Below, piece after piece: positions 11,923 to 22,787 of a DNA stretch of 64,000 bases. The notes beneath the pieces are model-generated. The model did no database searches and was not told the origin of the DNA. It saw nothing but the letters and a program-made list of their open reading frames with translations. Position numbers and translations under genes: made by a program. This DNA is from Impatiens glandulifera (taxonomy: Eukaryota > Streptophyta > Magnoliopsida > Ericales > Balsaminaceae): NCBI RefSeq assembly GCF_907164915.1, contig NC_061868.1, forward strand, positions 26,655,819-26,719,818. Direction: 5' to 3'. Every line of letters starts with the position of its first letter. The first letter of the stretch is position 1.

Positions 11923-12840
11923 TTGGGTTGGATTTTCATTCATTTTTTTATCGATAGTGGTGGCTGCCGTAGTGGAGGGTGTCTCACGTGCATTGTTACC
12001 ACATTCAGCATTTATAGGGATTTCAATGTTTTAGATCACTCCCCAACTCGTATTTGTGGGCATTGTCAATGCCATTTGAGTAATTGGGCAAATGAAACTT
12101 TTTCACAAGGAATGCTCGAAAAGTATAGGTACACATTCGATATCCCATGTATGTTTAAGCCAAGCAATTACTCTATGCTTCAATGTCGGATTACTAGAAG
12201 CTTGCGACCACTGGCTCTCTAGTGGTCTCTGGAAAAACCCTCTACGTAGTTTATTTTTATATATTGTTAGTAGTTATAATTGTTATCAATATAATAATTT
12301 ATGTGTGTTTGTCCAGTAAATATCACTCTCGATTTCCTCCTTGCGAGTTAGATTTATCTGGTGCTACACACATTGAGCACAAATCTGATAATAATCGGGG
12401 ATGAAAGAGTTGTCTCATATGTTGATAATGATCGAGGATCCGAAGGGGAGGCAGATAGTGATCTTATAACCATTGCTTGTGTGGGTCATATCACCATCCC
12501 AAGAGCGATTATTTGATGGTTGAGGAGGATGACGTTTATGACCATCATCCAACGGGTTTTTTATTATATGTTTTATTTTGTTATGTAGTTAAGTTTTTTT
12601 ATTTGTACGTGTTTAACCAATAGTTAGGCTACATTTATGTATAAGTTATCTACAAATATAGTAAATTAATGATATAATCATTGTATTCTATTGTCCAACA
12701 TCTAGAATTCAAATAGTTTTTATTATTCAAATTTATATCTTTCATTTTGTGAATTCTCTTACTTGGGCTCTCCAATCCCCACTGGCACTTGTTACCGGCA
12801 TGTCTTTATGATTTTTACCTTCAAATTCTGACATTTCTCT
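11923..12840. other. unassigned intergenic DNA
   Basis: Small open frames of 60-100 codons occur at 11923-12222 and 12092-12319, but they overlap each other in different frames and match nothing I recognise. The base composition differs from the AT-rich flanks, so an old gene fragment is possible. It lies just upstream of the THADA-like pseudogene. Confidence 0.35.
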
Positions 12841-12919
12841 GATGTTTCATTTCTTAATTCATATTTCAGTTATTATTGTATACTATTTACTGCTAGATAA
12901 CCGTTTTTGTGTTTATGGT

Positions 12920-13570
12920 AGTTACCTTGGAGCCGAGTTCCAAGAATCTACGGTATTGAAAATGGTTATGCGCATCCTCTATTGTTTGGTCTTGCTTGAG
13001 ACAGTTCTAAGCTTCGGTCAAATTTGAACACCCATTGTTTGCCAGTTTTACTTGAGCTTGAAGTGGATTCCATATTTACTATGCTTGCTTTTTTACGATC
13101 AAGTTAGATGTAGAAGAGTCTGAATTGACTTATCCCAAGATAAACCATGTCAACTTGTATCTGACATAAGAACAACAATGGCTGTTTCAGTTTCTTTGCT
13201 TAAGGTTTCTCGTTTACTTGCACTGATTGAGGGGATATTGACTGGTATACTAATTGCTCAAGAAGTGAATTTGTTTCTTTTTACATCAAGGAGGTGCAAA
13301 TAAAAATCTAGTTAAGTGGTTACAATGGCTATAACACGTGTTGATGAATCAGTCCGTATAAATGCGGCTGAATCCCTATTATTAAATCTTAAAACTTCTA
13401 GCCTCCCATGCAGTTTAGAACTCACATTGATGAAAGAGGCTGTTCCATTAAACCTGAGGTGTAGCTCAACTTCTTTTCAAATGAAATGGACAAGCTTGTT
13501 TAGGAATTTCTGCCCACGGGGTAAATAATGCATTGGAGAGGCAAATTAAGCAAGGGAAATGTAAGCTTCT
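12920..13570 (+). pseudogene. THADA/Trm732-like (DUF2428 family) gene fragment
   Basis: Three pieces in successive frames resemble the N-terminal third of the plant THADA-type protein, a large HEAT/ARM-repeat protein related to yeast Trm732, which partners a tRNA 2'-O-methyltransferase. The pieces are: GYAHPLLFGLA, a TGA stop, then KLRSNLNT and LELEVDSIF (12960-13080); VSLLKVSRLLALIEG (13168-13240); and VDESVRINAAESLLLN with EAVPLNLRCSSTSFQMKWTS (13316-13500). A frame break follows at about 13515, and LERQIKQG resumes at 13531. Stops and frameshifts rule out function. Only about 650 of several thousand coding bases are present, so this is a captured or deleted fragment. The identification rests on remembered family motifs. 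Confidence 0.7.
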
Positions 13571-13599
13571 ATCTTCCTTCTTCCTTCAATAATGGTGGT

Positions 13600-13929
13600 C
13601 ATGAAACTGTTAACAGAGGAGAAGATCTCTTTTTTCATTCTCTCTTGCTACCCTCCTACTCCATATGAAAGAAAAATAATGGTGGAGAAACTTCTATAGC
13701 TTAAGTTTAAGCTTTGGCCTATTTTTAAAAAGGTGATTAAAACTATTTTTTCTTAATTTTGATATGAATTAACATTATTTTATTTATTTTTATGACAACT
13801 CCTTAATCATACTTTACAAAGGTCTGACATAATCAAATTAAAAACTTAATAATATAAATAATAATATAGGAATTATAATTTGTCAATGGTAATGAGTGTG
13901 ATAATTAATGTTAGTAAACGAAACAAAAT
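13600..13929. other. AT-rich DNA, nothing recognised
   Basis: The THADA-like pseudogene ends just before this stretch. It contains short homopolymer runs and no coherent frame. Confidence 0.5.
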
Positions 13930-14400
13930 AAAAAAAAAGTTTCTAAATTAACAAAAACAAATTTTAAAGACATTTCTAAAAGGAAACGAAATGTCAAAAT
14001 CGATCATTGAAGTTTCTACCGTAAACAAAACAAAAATTAAAAAAAAAAAAACATTTCTAAAATTAATGATATAAAATTTTAAAAACTTTTCTAAAAGAAA
14101 ACGAAATGTCAACAAAATGTCAAAATTGATCATTAAAATTTTTACAAAATGAAAAAATATTGTTTCTAAAATTAACGAAAAAATTAAAAAAAAAGAACAA
14201 AATGTTAATATTGAAAAAAAGGAAACAAAAATTGAAAAAAAAAATGTTTCTAAAATTAACGAAAAAAATTTCAAATATATTTCTAAAAGGAAACAAATTG
14301 TCAATATTGATCATTAAAGTTTCTACAATAAACAAAATAATTCTTTCTAAAATTAACTAAACAAATTTGAAGACATTTCTAAGTGAAGAAATATCAAAAC
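13930..14400. repeat. degenerate tandem repeat, about 110-base unit, 4 copies
   Basis: Units start with GTTTCTAAAATTAACGAAAA and contain CATTTCTAAAAGGAAACGAA and TCAATATTGATCATTAAAGT. Copies begin near 13942, 14055, 14162 and 14247. The open frames over this region (Phe/Leu-rich on the minus strand, Lys-rich on the plus) come from the low-complexity repeat. Confidence 0.8.
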
Positions 14401-15217
14401 TAATCAAAATATTTCGTTAGACTGAGATTACAAAAAGACGCATAGAGTCAACACAATAAACTTAAGAACGATGTATCAACTCCAACTAAACGCAATCAAC
14501 AAACTAGGTCAAGTTGTGTACTCATGTACAATCCAAAGACTATGTGAGGTGTGTAGAAATATATTCGAAACAACAGGCTCGATCTACACGATCGATAAAC
14601 CAGGAGCAATGTTTATTCTAAACAAAGGTGGATTGTCAATAAGTGGATGATAAACCAACTTTGAAGAATGAAGAGTAATTACACGATCAGGTTTGTTCTC
14701 TTTTATTTCAATGAATCAGAAATAAACTATAAAATTGGGAATTTTCAAAACATAATACCTATGTTTAAGCTCGGACATGCATTTTTTTTAAACGAGTAAT
14801 TTCTACAAAATTTTATTCAATAGAGGGATTCTGTAGACACTCATTTTGTGGCCCCCAATTTTTATAGTTTATAAACAACTCTTTTTTGAAATAATTGGAT
14901 TTTCAAAATAGTTGATTTTGAATTTCAATAAAATTAAGGTGATAATTAATCTAAGTTATAGAAACACAAGAGTTTTATCATACTTTAAATAAGTGTTTTA
15001 TCATGTAATATCACCTTAAACAATAAAACAAAAACAATTCAAAGAAAGATGTTTTATATATATAATAACGACATTTTTTTTGTTTTTTTTAATAATTTGT
15101 TTAATAATAGATTTTTAATTAAATGAATTATTATGTATAAGAGTTTTAATTAAATCACTTGGAATAAAATAAAATAATAAAGATTTTTATATATATATAT
15201 ATATAAAGATTTTATAA
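14401..15217. other. AT-rich DNA, nothing recognised
   Basis: No frame or repeat of note is seen apart from (AT)n at 15190-15206. It runs up to the left arm of the inverted repeat. Confidence 0.5.
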
Positions 15218-15630
15218 TTTTGCTTATGCAATTCAAGTTAATTTTAAAATAATATTTTATTTTATGTTTAAGAATTATCAATAAATTAATTATAATTTAT
15301 AATAACTAAACTAGTTGATTTTACTCTAATGAATGTTTAGTATTTTATTTTATAAATCTATTTAAATTCTAAATCATTTTAAAAAGTAAAATTTATTAAA
15401 AAATTGGTTAATTACAATTATGACATAATTGGTATTAAATTAATCAATAATAACTTAATCAATATCAATAATAAAAAATCACCATCAGTTGTGAATAGTA
15501 GACTAAAACAAATACATAACAAAAAAAAAATATTTGCACTTATGTACAATAATATATTTAAACGAAATATATATTATTGATATAAATTTAATATTATATC
15601 TATTAAGTTGGTTATATATAATTTTTTTTA
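15218..15630 (+). repeat. left arm of a large inverted repeat
   Basis: This stretch matches the reverse complement of 18652-19060 over about 400 bases with scattered substitutions. At its outer end it carries TTTTGCTTATGCAATTCAAG then TTAA, the last codons (FCLCNSS, stop) of the defensin-like exon, here on the plus strand. The copy is cut off right there, so the rest of the exon is missing. Confidence 0.88.
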
Positions 15631-16039
15631 AAATTAATATATATATATATATATAAATAGAAATAAAAATTAAATAAATAAAAAATATGAATTAATTTTC
15701 TTTATTTTTTATATTTTCTATTCTAGAAAAAAAATAATTTATATACAGTTTATATACAAGTTAACTCCTGGAAAGTCTGATGTAATTTAGGATCCATTTA
15801 GAGCACCAAAAGTTAGTTAGATTATGGTAAGGTTGAAAAGAGTAAGAACAACAAGTCTATGCTTTAACGATGTCTGGGAAACCAGGACTACACTTGATAT
15901 TGAGCCAGAACCGAGGACCGATCACAGATGACTGATGACTTCTGCACCCAAGGCTCTTCATCCAACCGAGAGGACTACCTTGGGCTAACTTTTTGTTATA
16001 CCCGATACCTTTAGACATTTCTTAAAATTTATTTATTTT

Positions 16040-16130
16040 TAATTATATTGTATTTAGCCTCTTGGGATAGAATTTGCACGCACAGTAGGCTTGTTGCCTC
16101 CCTTGTACTATTTGTCGATTAGCCTCTCCT
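16040..16130 (-). pseudogene. eroded defensin-like exon, copy 1
   Basis: On the minus strand the exon start is still readable (GGAGAGGCTAATCGACAAAT, giving GEANRQIVQG), matching the intact exon at 19183. After that the cysteine-rich part is replaced by unrelated sequence and cannot be aligned. The splice acceptor is altered (TTCATAG in place of TCACAG). Confidence 0.6.
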
Positions 16131-16697
16131 ATGAACAAAATAAAATAAAGTCAATATCAATTAATTTAAAGACACAAATATTGAGTATGGTTATGGAAGC
16201 CATTTTACACTTATAGTAGAAAAGAAAAGAACACAAAAGAAATCAATCAAGGAATAAACTGAGTAGAGAATATATATTTTTTAAGTTTACCATTACAAAG
16301 TCTTGTGTATTTGATTAGTACATAGTTTATAGGTCAATATTTTTATTTTTAATTCACTTTTTACCTAATTTTTATTTATCTAATGTAATTAAAATATTTA
16401 TAATCAATCAAAATAACTTTTAGTTGTACTTTTTACTCACTATTTTCAATATAACTAAAATAAAATAACAATTTTGAAGAACTTATTTTTTTCTGAAATG
16501 TTATTTATCAAATATACTTTTAGTAAAAATGTTTATTCTTTTTTAAAAATATTATTTTTATACAATTAAAATATTATATCATGGTGTAATTTATATATAG
16601 TTTATATACAAGTTAACTTCTGGAAAGTCTGATGTAATTTGGTCTGGAAAGTCTGATGTAATTTGGGATCTATTTAGATCACCAAAAGTTAGTTAAA

Positions 16698-16895
16698 TTA
16701 GGATAACATAAAAAATCGGAAGAAGAACATGTCTGTTGCTTTAGCGACGCTTGGGAAACAAGGACTACACCTGGTATTGAGCCAAAACTGAGGACCGATC
16801 ACCGATGACTGATGACTTCTGCACCCAAGGCTCTTCATCCGACCGAGAGGACTACCCTGGGCTAACTTTTTGTTATACCCGATACCTTTAGACAT
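16698..16895 (-). other. conserved non-AT-rich island in both duplicates, unassigned
   Basis: About 150 bases with balanced composition occur in both duplicates (here and at 15860-16010) with few differences, for example AGGACCGATCAC and CTTCATCC with GACCGAGAGGAC. The 65-codon frame seen here is not kept in the other copy. I do not recognise it; it could be a captured gene piece or part of a mobile element. Confidence 0.4.
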
Positions 16896-16924
16896 TCCTT
16901 AAGATTTATTTATTTTTATTTTTA

Positions 16925-17040
16925 TTATATTTAGCCTCCTTGGGATAGAATTTACACCCAAGGAGGGCTCGTTTCCTCCTTGTACTATTTGTCAGTTAAC
17001 CTCTCTAGTTAACCTCTCTAGTTAACCTCTCTTGTGATCA
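16925..17040 (-). pseudogene. eroded defensin-like exon, copy 2
   Basis: The minus strand has GAGGTTAACTGACAAATAG where the intact exon has GAGGCTAACTGGCAAATAG, so a stop replaces the tryptophan. The cysteine-rich part is gone, and a 13-base unit is repeated three times at the exon start. Confidence 0.6.
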
Positions 17041-17530
17041 AAATAAAATCAAATATAGTCAATATTAATTAATTTAAAGACATACAAATATTGAGTATGG
17101 TTATGGAAGCCATTTTACCCTTGTAGTGGAAAAGAAAATAACACAAAAGAAGCCAATCAAGGAATAAACTGAATAGAGAATGTATATTTTTTAACTTGGC
17201 CATTACAAAGTCGGTGTATTTCATTAGTACTTAGTGAATATGAATATAACTTATAAAAAAAAAAATTGGGTCAATATTTTTCTTTTTAATTCAGTTTTTA
17301 CCTAATTTTTATTTATCTAATATAATTAAAATATTTATAATCAATCAAAATAACTTTTAGTTATACTTTTTACTCATTATTTTTTATATAAATAAAATAA
17401 AATAACAATTTTGATGAACTTATTTTTTCTGGAAAATGTTATTTATCAAATATACTTTTGAAATTGGCAAAAGTAAAAAATGTTTATTCTTTTTTTAAAA
17501 TATTATTTTGATACAATTAAAATTATTTTT

Positions 17531-18570
17531 AAAAATAATCAAAATATATAATAAAAATGATGTTATTTGTATCTCGTAGGAAAATTTTAATTATATTAGA
17601 TTGAAAAAGTTAAATTGAAAAAGAATAAATGTGTTTGATATAATTTTTAAATAAATTTTAATTATTCTAACAATTTGTTTTTGTAAATTAACGTTTTCTT
17701 TAATAAATAATATTTATTAACAAATAAGATGTGCAATTTGAATTCTATAGGAAAAGTAACATATTATATTGGGTATCATTTTCTATTTGAATTGGTTTAT
17801 TGTGGGATGAAAATCGACAACTTATATTTTATCTAAAACACTCAAATAGAGATATTTGAGAAACTTACAAAAAATTGTAATATAAATTTATAAATAATTC
17901 ATTAATTTATTTAAATTAATAAAAAATTCAAAAATGTCAATTTTACACTTTTTAAAAATATAATTTTTATACTATCTAAAAAGATAAATCATTACATCTA
18001 AATAAAATAGGAGATAAATTGTTAAGTTTTAAGTTAAGATGTAATATTAAAAAAGAGAAAACGGTTAAAATTAATTATCAAGTAATGATAGAGTTAAATA
18101 AAAAAATTTAGTCAATTAGTTAAAATGTGAAATTATAATTTAGTCAGCACGAAAAATTCGAACTATTATCTTAAATAAATGTTATTCTCATTCTATTAAT
18201 TGTTTTTTACCGACTAATATTTAAATATATAATTTTACATTAACTAATTTATTTATGAAATTATTAATAACAATGTGTAAAGTAAAATAAATTGATAAAA
18301 TATATCCATACATATTAAAATATATATTAAATTATAAATATATATATATATATATAAATTTAAATATAAATGTGTTGATATTACTATGTAAAAACGATTT
18401 TTAATTAACATATATATTTTAATAATATTACAAAAATAAGTTATATTATATCGTGCAATCTGGCCAAAATAATAATAATTTAGTGAGTAATTTTTTTTTC
18501 AATAATAGAAAATATAAAAAATCAACAAAATTAATCAATATTATTTATTTATTTATTTTTTCTTTCTCTT

Positions 18571-18641
<71 letters not shown>

Positions 18642-18651
18642 TAATTTATAA
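17531..18651. other. AT-rich DNA with (AT)n tract
   Basis: No gene is seen. It contains a long run of AT and TATATAAT units at 18570-18642 next to the right arm of the inverted repeat. Confidence 0.6.
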
Positions 18652-19060
18652 AATTTATATATAACAAACTTAATAGATATAATAATAAATATATATCAAT
18701 AATATATATTTCTTTTAAATATATTATTGTACATAAGCGCAAATATTATTAATTTTTGTTATGTATTTGTTTTTGTCTACTAATCACAAATGATGATGAT
18801 TTTTTATTATTTAGATTTAAGTTATTATTGATTAATTTATTGTTAATTATGTCATAATTGTAATTAACTATTTTTTTTTAATAAATTTTAAATTTTAATA
18901 TGATTTAGAATTTAAATAGATTAATAAAAAAAATACTAAACCTTCATTAGAGTAACATCACCGAGTTTAGTTATTATAAATTATAAATAATTTATTGATA
19001 ATATTTAAACATAAAATAAAATATTATTTTAAAATTAACTTGAATTACATAAGCAAAATG
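18652..19060 (-). repeat. right arm of the large inverted repeat
   Basis: Reverse complement of 15218-15630. It ends inside the 3' end of the defensin-like exon at 19035-19060, so the arm includes the stop codon and its downstream DNA. A direct copy of its first 170 bases recurs at 19775-19943. Confidence 0.88.
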
Positions 19061-19183
19061 ACACACCCCCATCTTCAACAGGCTTGCAATATCCACCCAA
19101 AGGAAAACCTTTGCTAAGGCAGGTGGCATTGCAATCTTTGAAAGCCTTGCATGACCCTTGTTCTATTTGCCAGTTAGCCTCTC
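19035..19183 (-). CDS. defensin-like cysteine-rich peptide, mature-peptide exon
   Basis: The minus strand has a splice acceptor (TTTTGATCACAG at 19195-19184) followed by an exon that codes EANWQIEQGSCKAF, then CNATCLSKGFPLGGYC and CLCNSS, and ends in TAA at 19037-19035. The cysteine order (C, C, C, GGYC, then CLC near the end) matches plant defensin-like peptides of the low-molecular-weight cysteine-rich type, which are secreted and folded by disulfides. Six cysteines are visible, fewer than the eight of classical plant defensins. Such genes have two exons, the first coding the signal peptide. No convincing first exon was found upstream (19200-19450), so the gene may be incomplete. The acceptor leaves a split codon (phase 1), as is usual in this family. 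Confidence 0.6.
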
Positions 19184-19189
19184 CTGTGA

Positions 19190-19774
19190 TCAAAATAAAA
19201 TCAAATATAGTTAATATCAATTAATTTAAAGACATAAATACTGAGTATGGTTATGATGAAGTCAATTTGCACCTGTGGTGGAAAAGAAAATAACACAAGA
19301 GAAGCACACCAAGAAATAAACTATAAGGAGAGAATGTATGTTTTTTAAGTTTGCCATTACAAAATTGGTGTATTTTCTTAATACTTAGTGAATATGAATA
19401 TAATAGGAAAGAAAACTACTTATTTATAGGTCAATATTTTTCTTCTTAAAATTATTTTTATTAAAAAATAAACTTTTTAATTCACTTTTTACTTAATTTT
19501 TATTTATTTAATACAATTAAAATATTCATAATCAATCTAAATAACTTTTACTTTTACTTTTTACTCACTATTTTCAATATAACTAAAATAAAATAACTTT
19601 ATTTTTCTTAAAAATGTTATTTATCAAATATGCTTTTAAAATTGTCAAATGTAAAAATGTTTATTCTTTTTTAAAAATATTATTTTGATACAATTAAAAT
19701 CACTTTTAAAAATTATCAAAATATATAATAAAAATTATGTTATTTGTATATAATATATATATATATATATTTAA
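19190..19774 (-). repeat. third copy of the duplicated segment (upstream of the defensin-like exon)
   Basis: Aligns with 16130-16560 and 17040-17530 (CATTACAAAATTGGTGTATT, ACACAAGAGAAGC and neighbours). It would be the intron and 5' region of the defensin-like gene. The two other copies have an ATG (ATGGCTTCCATAACCATACT on the minus strand) at the matching place, but the encoded peptide is too short to be a signal peptide. Confidence 0.65.
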
Positions 19775-19943
19775 TTTAAAAATTTTATATATAACATACT
19801 TAATAGATATAATACTAAATTTATAACAATAATATACATTTTTTTTAAATATATTATTGTACATAAGTGCAAATATTGTTTTTTAGTGTGTGTGTTTGTT
19901 TTTGTCTATTAATCACAAATGATGGTGATTTTTTATTATTGAG
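19775..19943. repeat. direct copy of the right-arm segment
   Basis: Matches 18645-18815 in the same direction (ACATACTTAATAGATATAAT, AATATATTATTGTACATAAG, ATCACAAATGATGGTGATTT). It stops where LTR D begins at 19944, so the copia insertion cut this copy. Confidence 0.8.
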
Positions 19944-21512
19944 TGTTAGGAAAGAAGTCAACAATAACAAAGGGTTGACCAATTATTTTTAACCGCAAAA
20001 ACATTCACTTTGATATTAACTCCGTTAGAAGTTAATATTTGTTTCTATTATTCACAAGTGTTTACAAACTCTTGAACTGTGTCAATTGCGAAATTATTTG
20101 TTTAGACTTGAAGCAATAGATAAAGAGTTGGAAGATTCGGAATGTAAATAACACAAGACACAAAGTTTGTTTATGGATGTTCGGAGCAAACTCTCCTACA
20201 TCACCCCTTCTTCTCAACCTTGAGAAGGATATTTACAAGAAGATTTGATTTGAATACAACACTTACACAAATCTGGTCGGACAACCAGAACTTAGACAAT
20301 GCATGTTTCCGAACTCCTAGAACACAACACTTAATTAAACAGAACAACCTTTGTTTAACTTACAATACTGAATCTCACATAGAAATATCAGGGAATGTAA
20401 TACAACGTAATAATCTAGCGAACTTGTAGACTTTTAGAACTTGAGCGCTTGATGAAAGTTCACACAAAAATTCTTAAGACTCGTGAAAACAGTAAAAAGT
20501 TGAGATTGCAAATTGTCCTCCAACTTCTTCTTAAATAGATAGTTCATCAACATACAAATTTGCTTCATTGGACATATGTCCTATTTCGGTTGGATGTGTG
20601 CCAGAGTAATATATCAGAGATTATGCGTTTGAATGTGAGTGTACTAGATGATAGTAGTGCGCTAAATATTCTTTAAGAGATCGTGGTGTACTGAGAACGT
20701 ACATCACAAGAAATCTGAACTAATTTGGCATGTGGCAGTCTCCTATAGGTTTAGCTCAACTATTTTGTTAGACTACCAATAATGGATTAAGCTGATGCAC
20801 TGTAGAGGAATTTCTAATGCTTGATCAAATACTGAATTTGATTAAGAACTAGAAGAGCTTCATAAAACCGAATTTAATATAATACCGAGTTTGATCAAAT
20901 ACCGGAAACGATTCATAAAACCGAACTGGAGCAAAAACCAGAAGCGCTTCTAAAAATCGAAGATAATGAAAAGCCGGAAGAGCTTCTTAAAACCGAAGAG
21001 GTTAAATATCGGACACGCCTTATATAAAATCGAATTAGTTAAATATCGGAAGCACTTTATATAAAACCAAACCGGTTAAATACCAGAAGCGCCTTGTATA
21101 AAACCAAACTGGTTATATACTAGAAGCACCTTATATAAAACTGAACTAGTTAAATATCGGAAGCGCCTTGTATAAAACCGAACTGGTTAAATACCGGAAG
21201 CGTCTTATATAAAACGAACTAGTTAAATACCGGAAACGCTTCTCCAAAACCGAACTTCTGGAAATACCGAAAGTGCTTCTCCAAAATACTGAAGTGAACA
21301 AAAAAACCAGAAGCGCTTCTCCAAAAATCGATTTGGACAAAATATTAGATGCGCTTAATGCAAAAATTGAAGTTGATCAAATAACGAATTTGATCAACTA
21401 CCGGACTTGATTCCAATTTCGGGTTTCTTCTCTTTGACACTACACATAATAAATTGAACATAACTCAGTCTTATTGATACCCTTAAAATTAATAAAAGAC
21501 ATTAACCTAACA
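19944..21512 (-). repeat. LTR D (copia, minus strand)
   Basis: Bounded by TGTTAGGAAAG at 19944 and CCTAACA at 21512, with the polypurine complement ATTTCTCCCTTTTTGATT directly after. So this is the 3' LTR of a minus-strand element. The shared LTR block is at 20170-20228. It holds about 14 copies of a 37-base repeat at 20860-21370. Its other end and coding region are missing. Confidence 0.82.
20860..21370. repeat. 37-base minisatellite in LTR D
   Basis: Units read roughly GGTTAAATACCGGAAGCGCC then TTATATAAAACCGAACT. About 14 copies with growing divergence at both ends. A relative in opposite orientation fills 22130-22770 in LTR C. Confidence 0.87.
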
Positions 21513-21992
21513 ATTTCTCCCTTTTTGATTATTTAAGCTAAATTATCAAAACCCGATAGAATCATTATAGTAAATATCCTAGATTAATTTAATCTAACAA
21601 TTTCTTCATTTTTGATTATTTAAACTAAATTATCAAAACCCGGTAATTTTATAACGTCGATTAATTATTCTAAATTAATTAGCGACTTTAATCTAACAAT
21701 TTCTCCCTCTTTGATTATTTAGAATAAATTATCAAAGATAGTGATATATATATACAAATTTCTCCCTTTTTGATTGTTTATCCAAAAAATGATTAAAACA
21801 AGTAATTGAATCAGTCAATTTTCCCTGTTTGATAACCAAGCCAAGTAATGAGATTAGTCAAGAATATAAATTCAACAAAGTTATTTTAAAGTTGTTAGAT
21901 TAAAGTTGTTAATTAACTTAGGATAATTAACCAACGATTATGAAATTACCAACTTTTGAATATTTATTTTAAATAATCCAAAAGGGAGAAAT
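21513..21992. other. internal fragment between LTRs D and C, with multiplied polypurine tracts
   Basis: On the minus strand the tract AATCAAAAAGGGAGAAATTG at the D edge recurs in weaker form near 21600, 21700, 21765 and 21820, several times with the LTR-edge bases TCTAACA attached. At the other end AAAAGGGAGAAATTG at 21978-21992 points the other way, into LTR C. No coding sequence is seen. Confidence 0.75.
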
Positions 21993-22787
21993 TGTTAAGT
22001 TAAAGTTTTGATCAATTTTCAGTGTATCAAGAAAACTGAATCGTGTCATCGATTTTGTAGGATCAAAGTGAAGAAGAAAACCAAAACTGAAAGTTGTCCG
22101 GTAGTTGATCAAATTTGGTATTTAACCAACTTCGTTATTTTGAAAAGCGCATCTGGTTTTATAATGACTTTGGTATTATATAACTTCGGTGTTCTGCAAA
22201 GTGCATCCGATTTTATAATGACTTCGGTATATTATGTGAAGGAGCGCGTCCAGTATTTTATCGAGATCGGTTTTATAATCGAGATCGATTTTATAATGAC
22301 TTCAGTATTATATTGGAGGAGTGCGTCCGGTAATTTATCAAGATCGGTTTTATAATCGAGATCGGTTTTATAATGACTTCGGTATTATATTGGAGGAGCG
22401 CGTCCTGTATTTTATCGAGATCGGTTTTATAATCGAGATCGGTATTATATGACTTTGGTTATATATTGAAGCGCGTCCGTTAATATATCAAGTTCGGTGT
22501 TATATCCAAATCGATATTTTCGATAGGCGCTTCCGGTTTTATATCAAGTTCGGTATTTTGGAAGCGCGTCCGGTTTTATATGACTTCGGTTTTATTCAAG
22601 CCTTCCGGTATTCTATCAATTCAGTATCATATTAGGATGCTTCCGTTATTTTACCAGTTCCGTATTATATCAGTTCTCTAGTATTTTACAGTAGCCCAGT
22701 TTTATGAAGCGTTTCCAATACTTGATTAAATTCGGTATTTGATCAAGCATCCGATATTGGCAGTTTGACACCGAAGCTAGGCTAATC
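21993..22787 (+). repeat. LTR C (copia, plus strand, 5' portion)
   Basis: Starts TGTTAAGTTAAAG right after a polypurine tract. It aligns with LTR D read on the opposite strand (GTAGTTGATCAAATT, the AGCGCATCT region, CCGGTTTTATAA repeats, GTATTTGATCAAGCAT). The alignment breaks at GCTAATC, where element A starts, while LTR D continues. So A was inserted into LTR C; the rest of LTR C is not found in this window. Confidence 0.78.

Larger units (their letters stand above)
15740..17530. repeat. tandem duplication, two copies of about 0.85-0.93 kb
   Basis: Copy 1 (about 15740-16585) and copy 2 (about 16587-17530) align throughout: AGTTTATATACAAGTTAACT, GAAAGTCTGATGTAATTT, ACCAAAAGTTAGTTA and GAGGACCGATCAC occur in both in the same order. 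The second half also aligns with 19060-19780, which holds the intact defensin-like exon. Copy 2 has internal short duplications (GAAAGTCTGATGTAATTT twice, AGTTAACCTCTCT three times). Confidence 0.85.

Noticed and set aside
13948..14360. Long open frames on both strands (Phe/Leu-rich and Lys-rich)
   Set aside because: They follow a low-complexity A/T-rich tandem repeat and overlap each other; no protein family fits.
18570..18642. Long (AT)n tract as a replication or matrix attachment element
   Set aside because: A plain microsatellite next to the inverted repeat; nothing in the sequence supports a specific function.
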